A stretch of DNA of 64,000 nt from Planosporangium mesophilum. GTDB taxonomy: Bacteria; Actinomycetota; Actinomycetes; Mycobacteriales; Micromonosporaceae. A program made the translations under genes and the position numbers. Each line of letters opens with the position of its first letter. Within the stretch, counting starts at the first letter, position 1. The notes under the pieces are model-generated. The model made no database searches. It was not told the DNA's origin and was given only the letters and a program-made list of their open reading frames with translations. The stretch spans positions 1 through 64,000 of the forward strand of contig NZ_BOON01000021.1 of assembly GCF_016863255.1 (NCBI RefSeq), in the 5' to 3' direction. Positions 62,247-64,000 of the stretch are shown here, one piece after another.

Positions 62247-62854
62247 TCCGACTGTTGCTCGCCGACGATCAGGCTCTCGTACGTGGCGCGATGGCCGCGT
62301 TGCTCGATCTGGAGCCGGACCTGACGGTGGTCGCCGAGGTGGGCCGCGGCGACGAGGTGGTCGCCGCCGCCCGCGACCAGGCGGCCGACGTGGCGCTGCT
62401 CGACGTCGAGATGCCGGGCATGGACGGGGTGGCCGCAGCCCGTGAACTGCGCCGTCAGGTGCCCGGCTGCCGGGTCCTCATGGTCACCACGTTCGGCCGG
62501 CCCGGTTACCTGCGTCAGGCCATGGCCGCCGGGGCCAGCGGCTTCGTCGTCAAGGACACCCCGGCCCGGCAACTGGCCGACGCCGTCCGCCGGGTGCACC
62601 AGGGTCTGCGGGTGGTCGACCCGGTGCTGGCGGCGCAGTCGCTGGCGCAGGGCGAGTCGCCGTTGACCGACCGCGAGACGGATGTCCTTCGCGTCGCGCG
62701 GGACGGGGGCACCGTTGCCGACATCGCGCGCGATCTCCACCTGTCGGAGGGGACCGTCCGCAACCACCTGTCCGCGGCGATCGGCAAGACCGGAGCCCGT
62801 ACCCGGGCCGAGGCGGTCCGGCTCGCCGTCGACAACGGCTGGCTGCTGCCCTGA
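62243..62854 (+). CDS. NarL/FixJ-type response regulator
   Basis: 203 aa from ATG 62243, overlapping the kinase stop. Receiver domain: ADDQALV acidic pair, phospho-acceptor Asp in VALLDVEMPGMDGV, then Thr and Lys in MVTTFGRPGYL and GFVVKDTP. LuxR-type helix-turn-helix at the C-terminus (LTDRETDVLRVARDGGTVAD ... EGTVRNHLSAAIGKTG). Probably controls the upstream ABC genes. Confidence 0.94.
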   Translation: MIRLLLADDQALVRGAMAALLDLEPDLTVVAEVGRGDEVVAAARDQAADVALLDVEMPGMDGVAAARELRRQVPGCRVLMVTTFGRPGYLRQAMAAGASGFVVKDTPARQLADAVRRVHQGLRVVDPVLAAQSLAQGESPLTDRETDVLRVARDGGTVADIARDLHLSEGTVRNHLSAAIGKTGARTRAEAVRLAVDNGWLLP

Positions 62855-62950
62855 ACCGGGTGCCTGTCTTGAACCGCGTGCCCGGTCCGCCGGGTGAAAG
62901 CGCAGGCCGAGCGCGGACCATCGCAGCAGCGTGCGGCAGAATCATTCGCC

Positions 62951-64000
62951 ATGTATCCGCGCCGGATCCTGGCCGCGCTCGCCGACCTGGCCCCCGCCGG
63001 CGGAGAGCGCGTCCTCGACGTCTCGAAAGGCGGCCAGCCGATCGTGTGGCTGCCCGAGCCGGAGCGCGCGCCGCGCAACCGTACGGTGGACCGGCTGGCC
63101 GCCCTCGACGAGTTGCACCGCGACGAGCGGATCCTGCGCCGGGGCTGGGCCTGGGTCGCCGGCGGCGTGGAGGTCGATGGCGCAGGGGCCGGTGGCGCCC
63201 GGCGCAAGGTACGCCTGCCGCTGCTCACCGAACCGGTCCGGCTCGAACGCGGGCTGCGCGGCTACCGTGTCGTGCCGGCCGGTGACCTGGAGCTGACCCC
63301 GCTCGTCGCCGACCGGGAGGTCGCCGCGGCGCTGGAGGCGGCGCCCGGTCTCGGCGGTACGGCCTGGCTGCGGGGGAGAGGGTCGGCCGACTGGATCGGC
63401 GCCGCCGCCGCGGCGGCGGGGATCGCACCCGGACGGGTCGTGACCGTCGACGGGGCGATGCCCAGGATCTCCGACGCGGAGCTGGTCGGCTACGCCGTGG
63501 CGGGGCTGTTCGTGGTCCGTGACGTCACCTCGGCCGGGCTCCGCGACACCCTGCTGAACTGGGCCGGCCGCGACGGGCTGGACGGGACGGCGCTCGCCCG
63601 GGTGTACGGCGATCCGGTGCCGGTCGGGCCACCGGCCGTGGACGAGATCGTGCTGTCGCCGCTGCCGCTGAGCAGGGCGCAGCGCGAAGTGGTACGCCGG
63701 GTGCGCCACGAACCGGTGGTCGCGGTGGCCGGCCCGCCCGGCAACGGCAAGAGCCACGCCGTGGTGGCAGCGGCGCTCGACACCGTCGACCGTGGGGGAT
63801 CGGTGCTGGTGGCCACCCAGTCCCGCCACGCGGCCGAGGTCCTCGGCGATCTGCTGCGACGGTACCCCGCAGCGGTACCCGTGCTGTTCGGTGACGCCGA
63901 ACGGCGCCAGGCCATCGCGGCCGAACTCGCGGAGGGGGCGGCCGCCGGGGCCGACGATCGCCGGATCGACGCCGACCGCGAGGCGCTCGCGGCCGCCGAG
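62951..64000 (+). CDS. superfamily 1 helicase (5' part, runs off the window)
   Basis: 350 codons are present from ATG 62951 and no stop occurs before the window end. An N-terminal ~230-residue region without recognised domain is followed by a Q-motif-like LSRAQREVVRRVRHEP and Walker A VAGPPGNGKSHA near residue 260, then VLVATQSRHAAEVLGDLLRR (motif Ia). This matches UPF1/DNA2-like SF1 helicases with AAA_11 domain. It is a partial gene; what it acts on cannot be told. Divided from the response regulator by about 96 bp. Confidence 0.82.
   Translation, partial: MYPRRILAALADLAPAGGERVLDVSKGGQPIVWLPEPERAPRNRTVDRLAALDELHRDERILRRGWAWVAGGVEVDGAGAGGARRKVRLPLLTEPVRLERGLRGYRVVPAGDLELTPLVADREVAAALEAAPGLGGTAWLRGRGSADWIGAAAAAAGIAPGRVVTVDGAMPRISDAELVGYAVAGLFVVRDVTSAGLRDTLLNWAGRDGLDGTALARVYGDPVPVGPPAVDEIVLSPLPLSRAQREVVRRVRHEPVVAVAGPPGNGKSHAVVAAALDTVDRGGSVLVATQSRHAAEVLGDLLRRYPAAVPVLFGDAERRQAIAAELAEGAAAGADDRRIDADREALAAAE

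Overview
The window is about 72% GC. Gene order and proteins point to an actinobacterium of the Micromonosporaceae type (Micromonospora/Salinispora-like); this assignment rests on content and order, not on a search. Supporting signs are the valS-folC-DUF4233 block with ndk nearby, an ileS preceded by a T-box with an ultrashort stem I, the TIGR03960-TIGR03936-rne/rng-rplU-rpmA-obgE series, nadD-rsfS-gpgP-like-degV-comEA-comEC-holA-rpsT, and an HU protein with a long Lys/Ala/Pro tail. Many starts are GTG, and 4-base ATGA/GTGA stop-start overlaps are common.

Layout. 1-13.2 kb: an anchored acidic protein, valS, folC, a DUF4233 membrane protein, an anchored VOC-domain protein, ndk, a Tat-exported PhoD-like phosphatase, and ileS with its T-box leader. 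13.2-18.4 kb: an acyltransferase, a secreted CBM2-GH18 chitinase, and the radical-SAM/TIGR03936 pair. 18.4-26.2 kb: the RNase E/G homologue, a lipoprotein, rplU, rpmA, obgE, a DUF1444-like protein and a possible DNA-binding protein. 26.2-38.8 kb: an M1 aminopeptidase, then nadD, rsfS, the histidine phosphatase, a lipoprotein, degV, comEA, comEC, holA, an unknown membrane protein, rpsT and an L,D-transpeptidase lipoprotein.

39.0-53.6 kb is the accessory part. A complete tRNA-Lys(CTT) gene is followed by two displaced copies of its 3' half, at 48.7 kb and 53.5 kb. These look like attachment-site duplications delimiting two tandem islands. Island I (39.0-48.7 kb) carries a tight minus-strand operon: Cys-rich small protein, nucleotide-kinase-like protein, radical SAM enzyme, class I methyltransferase, CYTH phosphatase/cyclase. 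Around it lie a second methyltransferase, an IMPase remnant broken by a stop in its WD motif, a NUDIX hydrolase, an XRE regulator, a HAD hydrolase, a frameshifted GntR regulator and two unknown genes. I do not recognise this operon as a described pathway and regard it as the best candidate for an undescribed system. Island II (48.7-53.6 kb) is decayed: a tyrosine-integrase C-terminus, an intact chemoreceptor-type gene, a broken BNR-repeat protein, a broken replication-relaxation gene and two small genes.

53.6-64 kb returns to chromosomal-type genes: a GNAT acetyltransferase, a broken DUF6933-like gene, HU, argS, a DUF72 protein, and an ABC exporter followed by a DesK-type histidine kinase and a NarL-type regulator in one tight cluster. 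An SF1 helicase runs off the right edge. Long hairpins close many transcription units; three very long ones lie between 9.7 and 14 kb.
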